The notes under the pieces were generated by a model. The model did not search any database and had not been told where the DNA came from. It worked only from the letters and a program-made list of their open reading frames with translations. A stretch of DNA of 34,801 nt from Alphaproteobacteria bacterium HGW-Alphaproteobacteria-14 (GTDB taxonomy: Bacteria > Pseudomonadota > Alphaproteobacteria > Sphingomonadales > Sphingomonadaceae). Of this stretch, positions 17,771 to 24,833 are shown in pieces (positions within the stretch are counted from its first letter, which is position 1; each line of letters starts with the position of its first letter). Both the position numbers and the translations under genes were made by a program. The stretch lies in assembly GCA_002842925.1 (NCBI GenBank), contig PHEL01000053.1, positions 1-34,801 of the forward strand, given 5' to 3'.

Positions 17771-18859
17771 TTAGAGCCGTTCCACGTTTCCCCCGCTGAC
17801 CCGCCAGATTGCGGCCTCACCCTTGATCGCGTCGAACGGGGCGAGTTCGGTGCCGGTCATCCACACCTGCGCCCGCCCTTCGCGCAGCCGGCGGAACAAT
17901 TCGGCGCGGCGGACGGGATCGAGATGCGCGGCGACTTCATCGAGCAGCAACACGCTTGGCCGTCCGGCAGAGGCAAGCACGCCGTGGGCCAGCGTGATCG
18001 CGATCAACATCGCCTTTTGCTCTCCGGTAGAACAGGCGGCGGCAGGCTGGCGGGTGGAGGCCATTACTACCTCCAATTCATCGCGCTGCGGGCCTGACAG
18101 CGCGCGCCCCGCTGCCCGGTCACGCGGGCGCTGCCGGGCAAGGTCTGCGCGCAGGGCCGTCTCGTCCACCGGCCCGCCGGGGCGATAGGTTAGCGCGGGG
18201 CGGGCGAAGGGTTCGGGCGGCAGCGCGGAAAGTTCGTCCACCAACCGCGCCACCAGTGCGGCGCGCGTGCGCGCCACTGCTGCTCCATGATCGGCCACCT
18301 GCGCTTCCACCGCGTCCATCCAGCGCGGATCGCCGCCGTATTCCAGCACGCGCCCGCGTTCGCGCAAGGCGGTTTCAAGCGCGTTCACCCGCCGCGCATG
18401 GTCGGGCGCGATGGCGAGCGCCATGCGATCGATGAACCGCCGCCGCGCGCCCGCGCTTTCGGTGAACAATCCGTCCATCGCCGGAGTCAGCCAGCTTAAT
18501 GCCAGCCATTCCGCCAGGCTCGCTGCGCTGGCGGGCGCGCCGTTAACCCGCACCAGCCGCCGTCCGGGCTGCCCTGCCTCGGTATAGGTGCCGAGCCGTG
18601 CGGAGATGGTGCCCGCTTCGGTCAGGCTCGCGCCGATGGCGAAGGGCAGGGGGACATCGCCCGGCGCAGCTTTGCGCGCCACCTCGCCAAGGTTGGCCCG
18701 CCGCAGACCGCGGCCCGGCCCAAGCAACGATAGCGCTTCGAGCAGGTTGGTTTTGCCTGCCCCGTTGTCCCCGACCAGCAGGTTGAAATGCGCCGTATCC
18801 GCCAGCGTGGTCGCGGCGTGATTGCGGACATTTTCAAGGCTGATCCTGCTGAGCGCCAT
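17771..18859 (-). CDS. recF: DNA replication and repair protein RecF
   Basis: 362 residues. RecF is an SMC-like ATPase that loads RecA with RecO and RecR at single-stranded gaps. Visible are the N-terminal LSRISLENVRNHA, Walker A VGDNGAGKTNLLEA, the RecF block LTPAMDGLFTESAGARRRFIDR, the signature-like CSTGEQKAML and Walker B VLLLDEVAAHLD. ATG 18859 gives the usual start. It is not next to dnaA, dnaN or gyrB as in many bacteria; relocation is common in Alphaproteobacteria. The minus-strand gene converges on the TesA-like gene. Confidence 0.95.
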   Translation of the reverse strand: MALSRISLENVRNHAATTLADTAHFNLLVGDNGAGKTNLLEALSLLGPGRGLRRANLGEVARKAAPGDVPLPFAIGASLTEAGTISARLGTYTEAGQPGRRLVRVNGAPASAASLAEWLALSWLTPAMDGLFTESAGARRRFIDRMALAIAPDHARRVNALETALRERGRVLEYGGDPRWMDAVEAQVADHGAAVARTRAALVARLVDELSALPPEPFARPALTYRPGGPVDETALRADLARQRPRDRAAGRALSGPQRDELEVVMASTRQPAAACSTGEQKAMLIAITLAHGVLASAGRPSVLLLDEVAAHLDPVRRAELFRRLREGRAQVWMTGTELAPFDAIKGEAAIWRVSGGNVERL

Positions 18860-19020
18860 CGTGTCAGCGCGGGTAGCACAGGCGCGCGATTTGGCCAGTG
18901 CGGGCCGGTTGCAAAACTCAATCCTAAATTGTGGGAAAAACCACCAAGCTTTCGTTCAGGTGAATGGGTTGTCGCCTTGGCGAAAGCAACGAAACGGCGG
19001 AAATCAGCCAATTTTCGAGT
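18860..19020. promoter_or_regulatory. region upstream of the sigma-54-type promoter with inverted repeats
   Basis: There is no gene here. GCTTTCG at 18948-18954 and CGAAAGC at 18981-18987 are inverted arms, and TCGCCTTGGCGA at 18972-18983 is a perfect 12-bp palindrome between them. They lie about 50-90 bases before the promoter at 19021, where an enhancer-binding activator such as PspF would be expected to bind. The assignment is inference. Confidence 0.45.
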
Positions 19021-19037
19021 TTGGCACGGCCCGTGCA
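19021..19037 (+). promoter_or_regulatory. sigma-54 (RpoN) type -24/-12 promoter
   Basis: TTGGCACGGCCCGTGCA has the -24 element TTGGCACG in full, GG and GC exactly 12 bases apart (19023-19024 and 19035-19036), and the -12 element GTGCA against the consensus TTGCA. A transcript would begin near 19048, leaving a leader of about 54 bases before the first microprotein. The leader carries CCGGGA-TGG-TCCCGG (19053-19067), a small hairpin. The same bases also form the palindrome GCACGG-C-CCGTGC (19024-19036), so a dimeric repressor site is an alternative reading. Confidence 0.7.
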
Positions 19038-19101
19038 AAGTGTTCTGCGTCCCCGGGATGGTCCCGGAATGCAGTAAAAAATACCATAGGAGACCTTCAT
19101 C

Positions 19102-19215
19102 ATGTTTGCCCAGGAAGTTTCAAACCGTCTGTTCGCCGCTGCATTCTCGGTCGTCATTTCGGCCGCGTTCTTTGCTTATGCGATCGTGCCTGCCAGCCCC
19201 GGCCTTGTTGCCTGA
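19102..19215 (+). CDS. 37-residue membrane microprotein, copy 1
   Basis: ATG 19102 is preceded by AGGAGA at 19087-19092. The protein begins MFAQEVSNRLFAAAF, has one hydrophobic segment of about 20 residues (roughly 10-30) and ends AIVPASPGLVA. I do not recognise a named family. It matches the next small gene at 22 of 37 positions without gaps, so the two are a tandem paralogous pair. It is the first gene after the sigma-54-type promoter and lies ahead of a PspC-domain gene, which suggests a role at the inner membrane, perhaps in envelope stress. The function is not known. Confidence 0.75.
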   Translation: MFAQEVSNRLFAAAFSVVISAAFFAYAIVPASPGLVA

Positions 19216-19254
19216 GCCTGACCTCGCCCAACTTTCATAAAAGGATCATTTCCC

Positions 19255-19368
19255 ATGTTCGGCCCCGAAACCAGCGCGCGCTTCGCCTCTGCCGCCTTTG
19301 CTGTCGTGTTGACGGTTGCTTGCTTTGCCTATGCGATCATCCCCGCCAGCCCCGGCATGATGGCGTAA
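19255..19368 (+). CDS. 37-residue membrane microprotein, copy 2
   Basis: ATG 19255 is preceded by AAAAGGA at 19239-19245. The protein begins MFGPETSARFASAAFA and ends AIIPASPGMMA, with one predicted membrane helix over about residues 10-30. It shares 22 of 37 residues with the upstream copy, most strongly in the ends MF..E.S.R and FAYAI.PASPG. Both genes have their own ribosome sites and stop codons and are 39 bases apart. The PspC-domain gene begins 44 bases after it. Retention of both copies with the same length argues for real translation. Confidence 0.78.
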   Translation: MFGPETSARFASAAFAVVLTVACFAYAIIPASPGMMA

Positions 19369-19412
19369 CCCGCCGCGCCTGCTTCACCATTCGGATTTGA
19401 GGGATTTTTGAC

Positions 19413-19628
19413 ATGAACAACATCACGAACACCCCCGGCGGAAAGCCGCCGCGCGCGAGCTTCCATCTCGACAAGACCAACGGCAAAGTATTCGGCGTGT
19501 GCGCCGGGATTGCCGACTATTTCGGCACTGATACGATGCTGGTGCGGATCGGGTTTGTCGCCGCGACCTTGCTCGGCTTTGGCGCTCCGGTGCTGATCTA
19601 CCTCGCGGTTGCTTTGATCGCGGATTGA
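19413..19628 (+). CDS. PspC-domain protein
   Basis: 71 residues. After a 15-residue polar start comes SFHLDKTNGKVFGVCAGIAD, the classic PspC opening, then YFGTDTMLVRIGFV and a hydrophobic end (AATLLGFGAPVLIYLAVAL) that spans the membrane. PspC proteins are inner-membrane sensors of the phage-shock response in enterobacteria, where they relieve PspA inhibition of PspF. This one is only the core domain and lacks the cytoplasmic C-terminal part of E. coli PspC. No pspA, pspB or pspF is in the window. It is probably co-transcribed with the two microproteins from the sigma-54-type promoter, which matches the control known for psp operons. Confidence 0.9.
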   Translation: MNNITNTPGGKPPRASFHLDKTNGKVFGVCAGIADYFGTDTMLVRIGFVAATLLGFGAPVLIYLAVALIAD

Positions 19629-19639
19629 TCCTGCTGGCG

Positions 19640-19666
19640 GGCGGGCACCTTCATGCGGTGCCCGCC
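19640..19666. terminator. GC-rich hairpin between convergent PspC and SDR genes
   Basis: GGCGGGCACC (19640-19649) pairs with GGTGCCCGCC (19657-19666) around a seven-base loop. It lies 12 bases after the PspC stop and 10 before the SDR stop, as a shared terminator would, but no T run follows on either strand. Confidence 0.5.
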
Positions 19667-19675
19667 GCCCGGCTC

Positions 19676-20458
19676 TCACATGGCTGAAATACCGCCGTCC
19701 AGTTTCAATTCCGCGCCTGTCATGAACCGGCTTTCATCGCTCGCCAGATACAGCACCGCATTGGCGATATCGTTGGGCTCGCCCACGAATTTGAGTGGGA
19801 TCTGCCGCGCCAGCTTCTCCAGCAACACACCCTTGTCGAGCGCCGCCGCCCTGGCCGTCCCGTCAAGGATCGGTGTGTCCACAAATGTCGGATGCACCGA
19901 ATTGCATCGGATATTCATGTTTTTCTTCGCACAATGCAGCGCAATCGACTTTGACAGCATCCACACTGCCGCCTTCGACGCGTTGTAGGCGGGCATCGTG
20001 TCGCTCGCGATCAGGCCCGCGATTGACGAGATATTGATGATCGACCCCGGCGCGTGTTCGCGCATCAGCGGCAGGGCTTTCTGACAGCCGTGGAAGATCG
20101 AATTGACGTTGATGTCGAAACACCGCTGCCAATCGGCAAAATCGCAGGTTTCGATATTGCCCGCCACCCCGATCCCGGCATTGTTGACCAGCACGTTGAG
20201 CCCGCCCAGATGATCGCGCGCGGCATCGACCGCGGCTTCCCATTGCACGGGATCGGTCACGTCATGCGCGATCGCAAAGGCGGTGCCCGCGCCCATTTCG
20301 GCATTGATCAGCGCCGCCGTTTCCTCCGCGCCCGCAGCATTGATATCGGTCGCCAGCACGCGCGCGCCTTCCTGCGCCAGCCGAATGCAATGCGCGCGGC
20401 CCAGCCCCTGCGCGCCGCCGGTTACCAATGCGAGCTTGCCCGCTACACGTCCTGCCAT
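19676..20458 (-). CDS. short-chain dehydrogenase/reductase (SDR)
   Basis: 260 residues, a classical SDR. The dinucleotide motif is TGGAQGLG (TGxxxGxG) and Asp in ATDIN suggests NAD(H) preference. The NNAG motif, the catalytic Ser in INISSIAG and YNASK (Tyr-x-x-x-Lys) are all present, with LKLDGGISAM at the end. Closest in feel to secondary-alcohol, cyclopentanol or 3-hydroxysteroid dehydrogenases; the substrate is not predictable. A Nudix gene begins its coding 3 bases upstream on the same strand, so the two are co-transcribed. Confidence 0.9.
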   Translation of the reverse strand: MAGRVAGKLALVTGGAQGLGRAHCIRLAQEGARVLATDINAAGAEETAALINAEMGAGTAFAIAHDVTDPVQWEAAVDAARDHLGGLNVLVNNAGIGVAGNIETCDFADWQRCFDINVNSIFHGCQKALPLMREHAPGSIINISSIAGLIASDTMPAYNASKAAVWMLSKSIALHCAKKNMNIRCNSVHPTFVDTPILDGTARAAALDKGVLLEKLARQIPLKFVGEPNDIANAVLYLASDESRFMTGAELKLDGGISAM

Positions 20459-20461
20459 GAT

Positions 20462-21022
20462 TCAATCCTCTCCAAGATATTCCGGTGTTTGTAACATTGC
20501 GATGCGCACGTCCACCGCGTGGCCCGCGCGCCGCCATTCAGCGACGAAGCGCGAAAGATCGCGCATCGCGATCCGGTGGACGGTGATGTTTTCGCCTTCG
20601 GTGCCGCCGCCTTCGCCAACGCGGGTAAGGTCGCGCGCGCGCAGTAGTGTGAAACATTCCGATACCATGCCGGGCGAGGAATAGAATTCCCCCAGCACAT
20701 CCAGCCGCGCGGCGCGGTAGCCGGTTTCCTCCTCCAGCTCACGCGCGGCGGCGGTGGGCGCATCTTCGCCTTCGCCGCCCGCATCATCGCCGATCAGACC
20801 CGCCGGCATCTCCAGGCAGAACCGGCCCAGAGGCACGCGGTATTGGCTGACGAGGATGACATGGCGGGTGCCGTCGGCGTCATCATCCAACGCGATGATC
20901 ACCGCCGCACGAATGCCGCGTGCGCGCCCGACATATTCCCACCGCCCGCGTTTCTTGGCGGTGATGAAGCGGCCTTCCCACATCACCTGTTCGGGAAGGT
21001 CTGCGTCGCGGTCTTTTTGCAA
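20462..21022 (-). CDS. Nudix hydrolase (ADP-ribose pyrophosphatase-like)
   Basis: 186 residues from TTG 21022; ATG 20983 is a shorter option. The Nudix box ends normally (RELEEETGY) and is preceded by EDAPTAAA, giving the E-x7-RE spacing. The entrance differs: PAGLI is followed by GDDAGGEGE, about six residues more than the usual PAGLIDxGE, so the loop is extended. Upstream KRGRWEYVGR and SQYRVPLGRFCLEMPAG match ADP-ribose and nucleoside-diphosphate-sugar pyrophosphatases. It should hydrolyse a nucleoside diphosphate derivative with Mg2+. It leads the SDR gene by 3 bases. A hairpin repeat lies just upstream of the start. Confidence 0.85.
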   Translation of the reverse strand: MQKDRDADLPEQVMWEGRFITAKKRGRWEYVGRARGIRAAVIIALDDDADGTRHVILVSQYRVPLGRFCLEMPAGLIGDDAGGEGEDAPTAAARELEEETGYRAARLDVLGEFYSSPGMVSECFTLLRARDLTRVGEGGGTEGENITVHRIAMRDLSRFVAEWRRAGHAVDVRIAMLQTPEYLGED

Positions 21023-21034
21023 GATGTGAGTCTC

Positions 21035-21123
21035 CGTTCATCCTGAGCTTGTCGAAGGATTGCCCTTCTTCAGCATTGGACAAGAAGTGAAGAGCGGCCC
21101 TTCGACAGGCTCAGGACGAACGG
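21035..21123. repeat. hairpin repeat element, type CCTTCGACAGGCTCAGGACG
   Basis: The left arm at 21035-21059 (CGTTCATCCTGAGCTTGTCG onward) is nearly the reverse complement of the right arm at 21099-21123. Inside, CTTCTTC (21065-21071) and GAAGTGAAG (21084-21092) can extend the pairing. I recognise the arm sequence as a very common intergenic repeat in sphingomonads and other Alphaproteobacteria, dispersed by an unknown mechanism. It sits between the Nudix and TPM genes. Confidence 0.85.
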
Positions 21124-21151
21124 GTCAAGAGCAATAATCGGGAGCGGGCGC

Positions 21152-21826
21152 TTAAACCTCGATCAGCCGATCAGGCAGTTCGTTCACATCATCTGCGCGC
21201 TTCGGGAAATGCTGTGCCAGCACAAAGCCGACATCGCCGATGCCTATTGCCAGCCCTTCGGCAATCCGGCCTTTGCGGATTTCGATCAGCATATCGCCCA
21301 TGGCCTCGCCCCACACCTCGGCTGGAACAATCGCGGCGATGCTCTCGTCGGCGACGATTTCCGCGCGGTGTTCGCGCATCGACAGGTAGATCATCACCCC
21401 GGTGCGCCCGGTGGTGCGGCGATCCGCGCCGACCTTGAACTGCCGCACGGCCTGGGCGTGGACGCGGATGGTTTTGGCCGGGCCGGGGATGAGGAGGAAC
21501 TTCAGCGGCTCCCACTGTTGCACCAGCATCACGGCAAGGAATGTGAGCAGTCCCAACCCGATCACCATGCTGGCCAGTTCGCCGGTGCTCCATTCGTGGC
21601 CCCAGCCGCCGATCAGGTGATCCCACAGGTCGAGGAACGGCAGCGGAAAGGCGGCGAACAGGCTCATTACGGTGAACGCCGCGCCTACCGCCCACAGCAA
21701 TGCGACATCGGTATAGCCATCGGATCGGTCAGCCAGCACGGTCACGATTTCGCCCGAGGTCTGCGCCTCGGCTGCGGTCACGGCATCAGCGACCAGCCTG
21801 CGCCCGGCATCATCAAGATAGGCCAT
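21152..21826 (-). CDS. TPM-domain membrane protein
   Basis: 224 residues from ATG 21826, which has AGGGGGG in good position. TPM domain pieces SGEIVTVLADRSDGYTD near the start and VMIYLSMREHRAEIVADESI after the membrane part frame two hydrophobic helices at roughly residues 41-63 and 84-103. The TPM fold (after TLP18.3, Psb32 and MOLO-1) occurs in thylakoid and bacterial proteins with LemA. It is the third gene of the LemA, YgcG-like TPM, TPM operon and its start lies three bases after the previous stop. The biochemical role is unknown. Confidence 0.88.
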   Translation of the reverse strand: MAYLDDAGRRLVADAVTAAEAQTSGEIVTVLADRSDGYTDVALLWAVGAAFTVMSLFAAFPLPFLDLWDHLIGGWGHEWSTGELASMVIGLGLLTFLAVMLVQQWEPLKFLLIPGPAKTIRVHAQAVRQFKVGADRRTTGRTGVMIYLSMREHRAEIVADESIAAIVPAEVWGEAMGDMLIEIRKGRIAEGLAIGIGDVGFVLAQHFPKRADDVNELPDRLIEV

Positions 21827-21828
21827 TG

Positions 21829-22713
21829 CTACCACCCCCCTGACGCGCCGCCGCCGCCGAATGAACCGCCGCCACCGGAAAAGCCTCCGCCTCCGCCAAA
21901 GCCGCCGCCGCCGAATCCACCGCCGCCCCAGCCACTATCATCGCCGCCCGACAGCGCGCCGCGCAAAATCGCGCTGCCCACTTCCCACAGGATGATGTCG
22001 CGTGCGGTATCGCCCATATCGCGGCCCAGCGAACCTTCGCGCGCACCCCACGGGCCCGCGCCCTTGGAACGGTATTTGCGCCGCCGCCTGCGCCCGGTGA
22101 GCAACGGCAGGACGAAGAAGAACATCATGAACGCCAGCCAGATCAGCACGCCCACGGGAAAGCCGCCATCGGTTTGGCGCGCCTTGCCGGCATCGGCGGC
22201 GATCTGCGCTGCCTCTTCGGGGGGCAATTGCAGCTGGGCGATGATCGAATCGGTGCCGGCTTCGATCCCGCCGGGAAAATCTCCGTCGCGGAAACGCGGC
22301 AGGATCTGGTTCTGGATGATCAGCGCCGACAGCGCATCGGTAAGATAACCTTCGAGGCCATAGCCAACCTCGATCCGCACCTTGCGGTCATTGGGCGCGA
22401 TCAGCAACAGTGCGCCGTCGTTGCGCTCGGCATCGCCAAGCCCCCATGCGCGGCCGAGCTGATAGCCGTAATCGGATATGTCATAGCCTTGCAGGTCGGG
22501 AATCGTGGCGATCACCAACTGACGCTGCGATTGGGTCTCGAGCGCTTCCAGCTTCGCGGTCAGCCGCGCTTCGGCCTCGGGCGTCAGAATGGCGGCATTA
22601 TCGACCACCCGCCCGGTGAGTTCGGGAAACTGCGGCTGCGCAGCAAGGGGTGCGGCATACCACACCCCCGCCAGCGCGAGCAGGATCAGAACCCGGCGAA
22701 ACACGTCGATCAA
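21829..22713 (-). CDS. YgcG-like TPM-domain protein with Gly-rich tail
   Basis: 294 residues. A signal peptide (about 1-25, ending PLAAQPQ) is followed by the TPM domain: LTGRVVDNAAILTPEAEARL, VIATIPDLQGYDISDYGYQLGR split over two strands, then GALLLIAPNDRKVRIEVGYGLEG. A transmembrane helix (about 190-207) precedes an Arg-rich stretch and a C-terminal tail of repeated GGGGFG and SGGGG units ending ASGGW. The domain order is that of YgcG. The tail is low-complexity and is likely disordered on the cytoplasmic face. It overlaps the lemA gene by four bases (ATGA). Confidence 0.9.
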   Translation of the reverse strand: MIDVFRRVLILLALAGVWYAAPLAAQPQFPELTGRVVDNAAILTPEAEARLTAKLEALETQSQRQLVIATIPDLQGYDISDYGYQLGRAWGLGDAERNDGALLLIAPNDRKVRIEVGYGLEGYLTDALSALIIQNQILPRFRDGDFPGGIEAGTDSIIAQLQLPPEEAAQIAADAGKARQTDGGFPVGVLIWLAFMMFFFVLPLLTGRRRRRKYRSKGAGPWGAREGSLGRDMGDTARDIILWEVGSAILRGALSGGDDSGWGGGGFGGGGFGGGGGFSGGGGSFGGGGASGGW

Positions 22714-23312
22714 TTCGACGTCATATCAAGCGTTGGCGCGGCTTCGGCGCCTTCGGTCACAGCCTTGTAAGGCACCATCGGTTCCGCCCCGTGGATGATG
22801 TTCGCGCCGATCGTGTCGGGGAAGGTGCGGATCGTGGTGTTAAATTTGCGCACCGCTTCGTTGTAATCGCGCAGCGCCACCGCGATGCGGTTTTCGGTGC
22901 CTTCAAACTGGCTCTGGAACGCGAGGTAGTTCTGATTCGACTGGATCTGCGGATAGGCTTCGAAACTCGCCAGCAGGCGCCCGATCCCGGCGCTCATCTG
23001 CGACTGTGCGGCAGCGAATTGCTCCATCTTGGCCGGGTCATTCAGATCATCGCCGGTGATGTTGACCGATGTGGCCTTGGCGCGCGCCTCGGTCACTTCG
23101 CGAAGAATTGTTTGTTCGTTTTCAGACGCGCCCTTAACAATCTCGGCAAGGTTGGGGATGAGATTGGCGCGGCGCTGGAACTGGGCTTCGACATCGGCCC
23201 ATTTGGCCTTGGCTTCCTCTTCCGCAGCGGGAACTGAATTGATCCCGCAGGCGGCAAGGCTAAGCACAGCGGCAGCGGCCAATGCGCCGCGCAGCATGGT
23301 GGTGAATTTCAT
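22710..23312 (-). CDS. LemA family lipoprotein
   Basis: 200 residues from ATG 23312 after a strong AGGAGGG site. The N-terminus is hydrophobic and ends in LSLAAC, a lipobox. The LemA core is clear: KWADVEAQFQRRANLIPNLAEIVKG, then helices with NDPAKMEQFAAAQSQMSAGIG and ENRIAVALRDYNEAVRKFNT, ending TFPDTIGA. LemA proteins are coiled-coil bundles at the membrane, usually linked to TPM proteins as here, and their exact task is not known. It is the first gene of the operon; in the same strand two TPM genes follow with 4-bp and near overlaps. Confidence 0.93.
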   Translation of the reverse strand: MKFTTMLRGALAAAAVLSLAACGINSVPAAEEEAKAKWADVEAQFQRRANLIPNLAEIVKGASENEQTILREVTEARAKATSVNITGDDLNDPAKMEQFAAAQSQMSAGIGRLLASFEAYPQIQSNQNYLAFQSQFEGTENRIAVALRDYNEAVRKFNTTIRTFPDTIGANIIHGAEPMVPYKAVTEGAEAAPTLDMTSN

Positions 23313-23491
23313 CGAAATGATCCCTCCTGATGGCGTTGACCCGCCAATAGCGGACAGCGCGGAAACTCCTGTATTGTGGATATAGCACACCACTTTGCCC
23401 GTTCAAGCAGTGGACAGCGGAAATCGCGCCGCTTGGCACAGCCGCTCAGGAGTGTCAGAAGTCATGAAGCAAGGATAACAAGGGGATAATT

Positions 23492-23911
23492 ATGCTATCG
23501 GATTTCAAGGCTTTCATCGCCAAGGGCAATGTCATGGATCTGGCCGTGGGGGTGATCATCGGCGCGGCATTCGGCGCAATCGTCAAATCGCTGACTGACG
23601 AAATCATCATGCCGATCGTCGGCGCCATTTTTGGCAATATCGATTTTTCGGATCGTTATCTGGTATTGTCGGGCGAAGTTGCAGCGGGAACGACGCTGGC
23701 CGCCGCGCGCGAAGCGGGTGCCAATGTGCTGGGGCTGGGGGCGTTCGTTTCCGTGATAATCAACTTCGTGATCCTCGCCTTTATCATCTTCATGCTGGTG
23801 CGTTACGTAACCAAGGTGAGCGCACAATTGTCCAAGCCCGAAGAGGCCGCGCCCGCTGGCCCGACTGAGGTGGAACTGCTTACGGAAATCCGCGACGCGT
23901 TGAAGAAGTAG
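23492..23911 (+). CDS. mscL: large-conductance mechanosensitive channel MscL
   Basis: 139 residues, the family's usual size. [34 protein letters not shown] is the N-terminal amphipathic helix and first pore helix; [11 protein letters not shown] follows, then a periplasmic loop (about 50-75) and the second helix [18 protein letters not shown]. The C-terminal [25 protein letters not shown] is the cytoplasmic helical bundle. It opens under hypo-osmotic shock to release solutes. It is a single gene; a hairpin (23952-23970) lies 40 bases after its stop. Confidence 0.97.
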   Translation: MLSDFKAFIAKGNVMDLAVGVIIGAAFGAIVKSLTDEIIMPIVGAIFGNIDFSDRYLVLSGEVAAGTTLAAAREAGANVLGLGAFVSVIINFVILAFIIFMLVRYVTKVSAQLSKPEEAAPAGPTEVELLTEIRDALKK

Positions 23912-23951
23912 CAGTTGGAGGTTTGCGATTCGCCCTGATCGGCCCGCAGCG

Positions 23952-23970
23952 ATGCTGGCGAAGCCAGCAT
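23952..23970. repeat. perfect hairpin after mscL
   Basis: ATGCTGGC (23952-23959) and GCCAGCAT (23963-23970) are perfect inverted arms with a GAA loop. It may help end the mscL transcript, though there is no T run, or be a small dispersed repeat. Confidence 0.5.
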
Positions 23971-24022
23971 GAGCGAGGATACGCCCGCCCGGAGGAGTGT
24001 GCACAAACAAAAGTTCATCCAC

Positions 24023-24050
24023 TTCACATTCAGGATTGGCGCGCTATATC
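24023..24050 (+). promoter_or_regulatory. ssrA: probable sigma-70-type promoter of the tmRNA gene
   Basis: TTCACA at 24023-24028 and TATATC at 24045-24050 are separated by 16 bases. This would start transcription near 24057, just before the acceptor part of the tmRNA. Confidence 0.45.
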
Positions 24051-24055
24051 GGCGG

Positions 24056-24455
24056 TGTCGGGCAACCGACTATGGCGATAAATTGCTGCGTGCAATAGAT
24101 GCAACGGACCCGGGGGCAGTACCCGGCGGCTCCACCAGAAACGGCGACTATTCGCCAGTTCTGATGGGGCGCATAAGGCTCAAAAACCATAAGTGCCAAC
24201 GATAACGAAGCACTCGCAATCGCTGCGTAATTGATGGGCTAACGCCCTGATATTATTAGGCTAAAAAGCGCGGTTGGACCGACCGGGCAACAGAACGGAT
24301 ACCGGAGGCCCGGGGCGGGCCTAGCAACAGAACCGCCCCACCTTACCGCCGATGGTGTGTGCAACCTTTCAGCAAATCGCAACGGTCCTCCGCCCCGTCC
24401 TGACAAGGACGCGGAACCTGGCAACAGAATGCTCCACTGATACAGCAATTTTTGA
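24056..24455 (+). ncRNA. ssrA: transfer-messenger RNA, circularly permuted two-piece type
   Basis: tmRNA rescues stalled ribosomes and adds a degradation tag. The order is permuted as in Alphaproteobacteria: the acceptor piece comes first and ends in GGCTCCACCA at 24137, after a T-arm CCGGG-GGCAGTA-CCCGG. A spacer of about 28 bases is removed, and the coding piece begins near GGGGC at 24166, which can pair with GCTCC of the acceptor. The tag frame at 24195-24230 reads ANDNEALAIAA and stop. Downstream lie several pseudoknot-like segments, each followed by CAACAGAA. The outer ends are approximate. An apparent 78-codon reading frame over 23969-24205 is not a gene. Confidence 0.92.
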
Positions 24456-24489
24456 ACTACGTCGGGCAAACCCGGTTAGCGCGGCAATC

Positions 24490-24741
24490 CTATTCCGTCT
24501 TTGCGCCTTCGCCGCGCAGTTCGGCCAGTTCCTTTTCCAGCCGAATGCAATCGAGGATCTTCGCCCCGCCGAGGAACACCGCCCCGGTAGTCGTCAGAAA
24601 TAGCAGCTTGCCGCCAAAGCCCGGATATTGGGTCAGATAGGCGCTGCCCCGCGCCGTGGCGCCAAGCGCCAGCGCATAGATGATCGCGAACGCCTCAAAG
24701 CGGTTCTTGATAATGAACAGCCTTCCAAGTTTGCGCAGCAT
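24490..24741 (-). CDS. conserved small membrane protein, function unknown
   Basis: 83 residues starting MLRKLGRLFIIKNRFEAFAI. Two hydrophobic segments are visible, at about residues 16-30 and 45-60, joined by GSAYLTQYPGFGG, and the C-terminus is charged (RLEKELAELRGEG). I recognise it only as a hypothetical protein typical of sphingomonads and do not know its function. It lies 92 bases after the astB stop on the same strand and might be co-transcribed with the ast genes, and it converges on the tmRNA gene. Confidence 0.72.
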   Translation of the reverse strand: MLRKLGRLFIIKNRFEAFAIIYALALGATARGSAYLTQYPGFGGKLLFLTTTGAVFLGGAKILDCIRLEKELAELRGEGAKTE

Positions 24742-24833
24742 CGCGTGTTCCGATCCTTGGCGGCCCTGCCTGCGCAGAGTCGCGTTAATGATGCGGAAAC
24801 CTTACCCTCAGCGTCTGGAAATGTGCAAACGCG

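Noticed and set aside
21829-21930. Repetitive GC-rich stretch that might be a repeat element
   Set aside because: It encodes the Gly-rich tail of the YgcG-like protein; the repetition is explained by the codons.
23969-24205. Possible 78-residue gene after mscL
   Set aside because: It covers the acceptor piece, spacer and start of the tag of the tmRNA and has no independent support.
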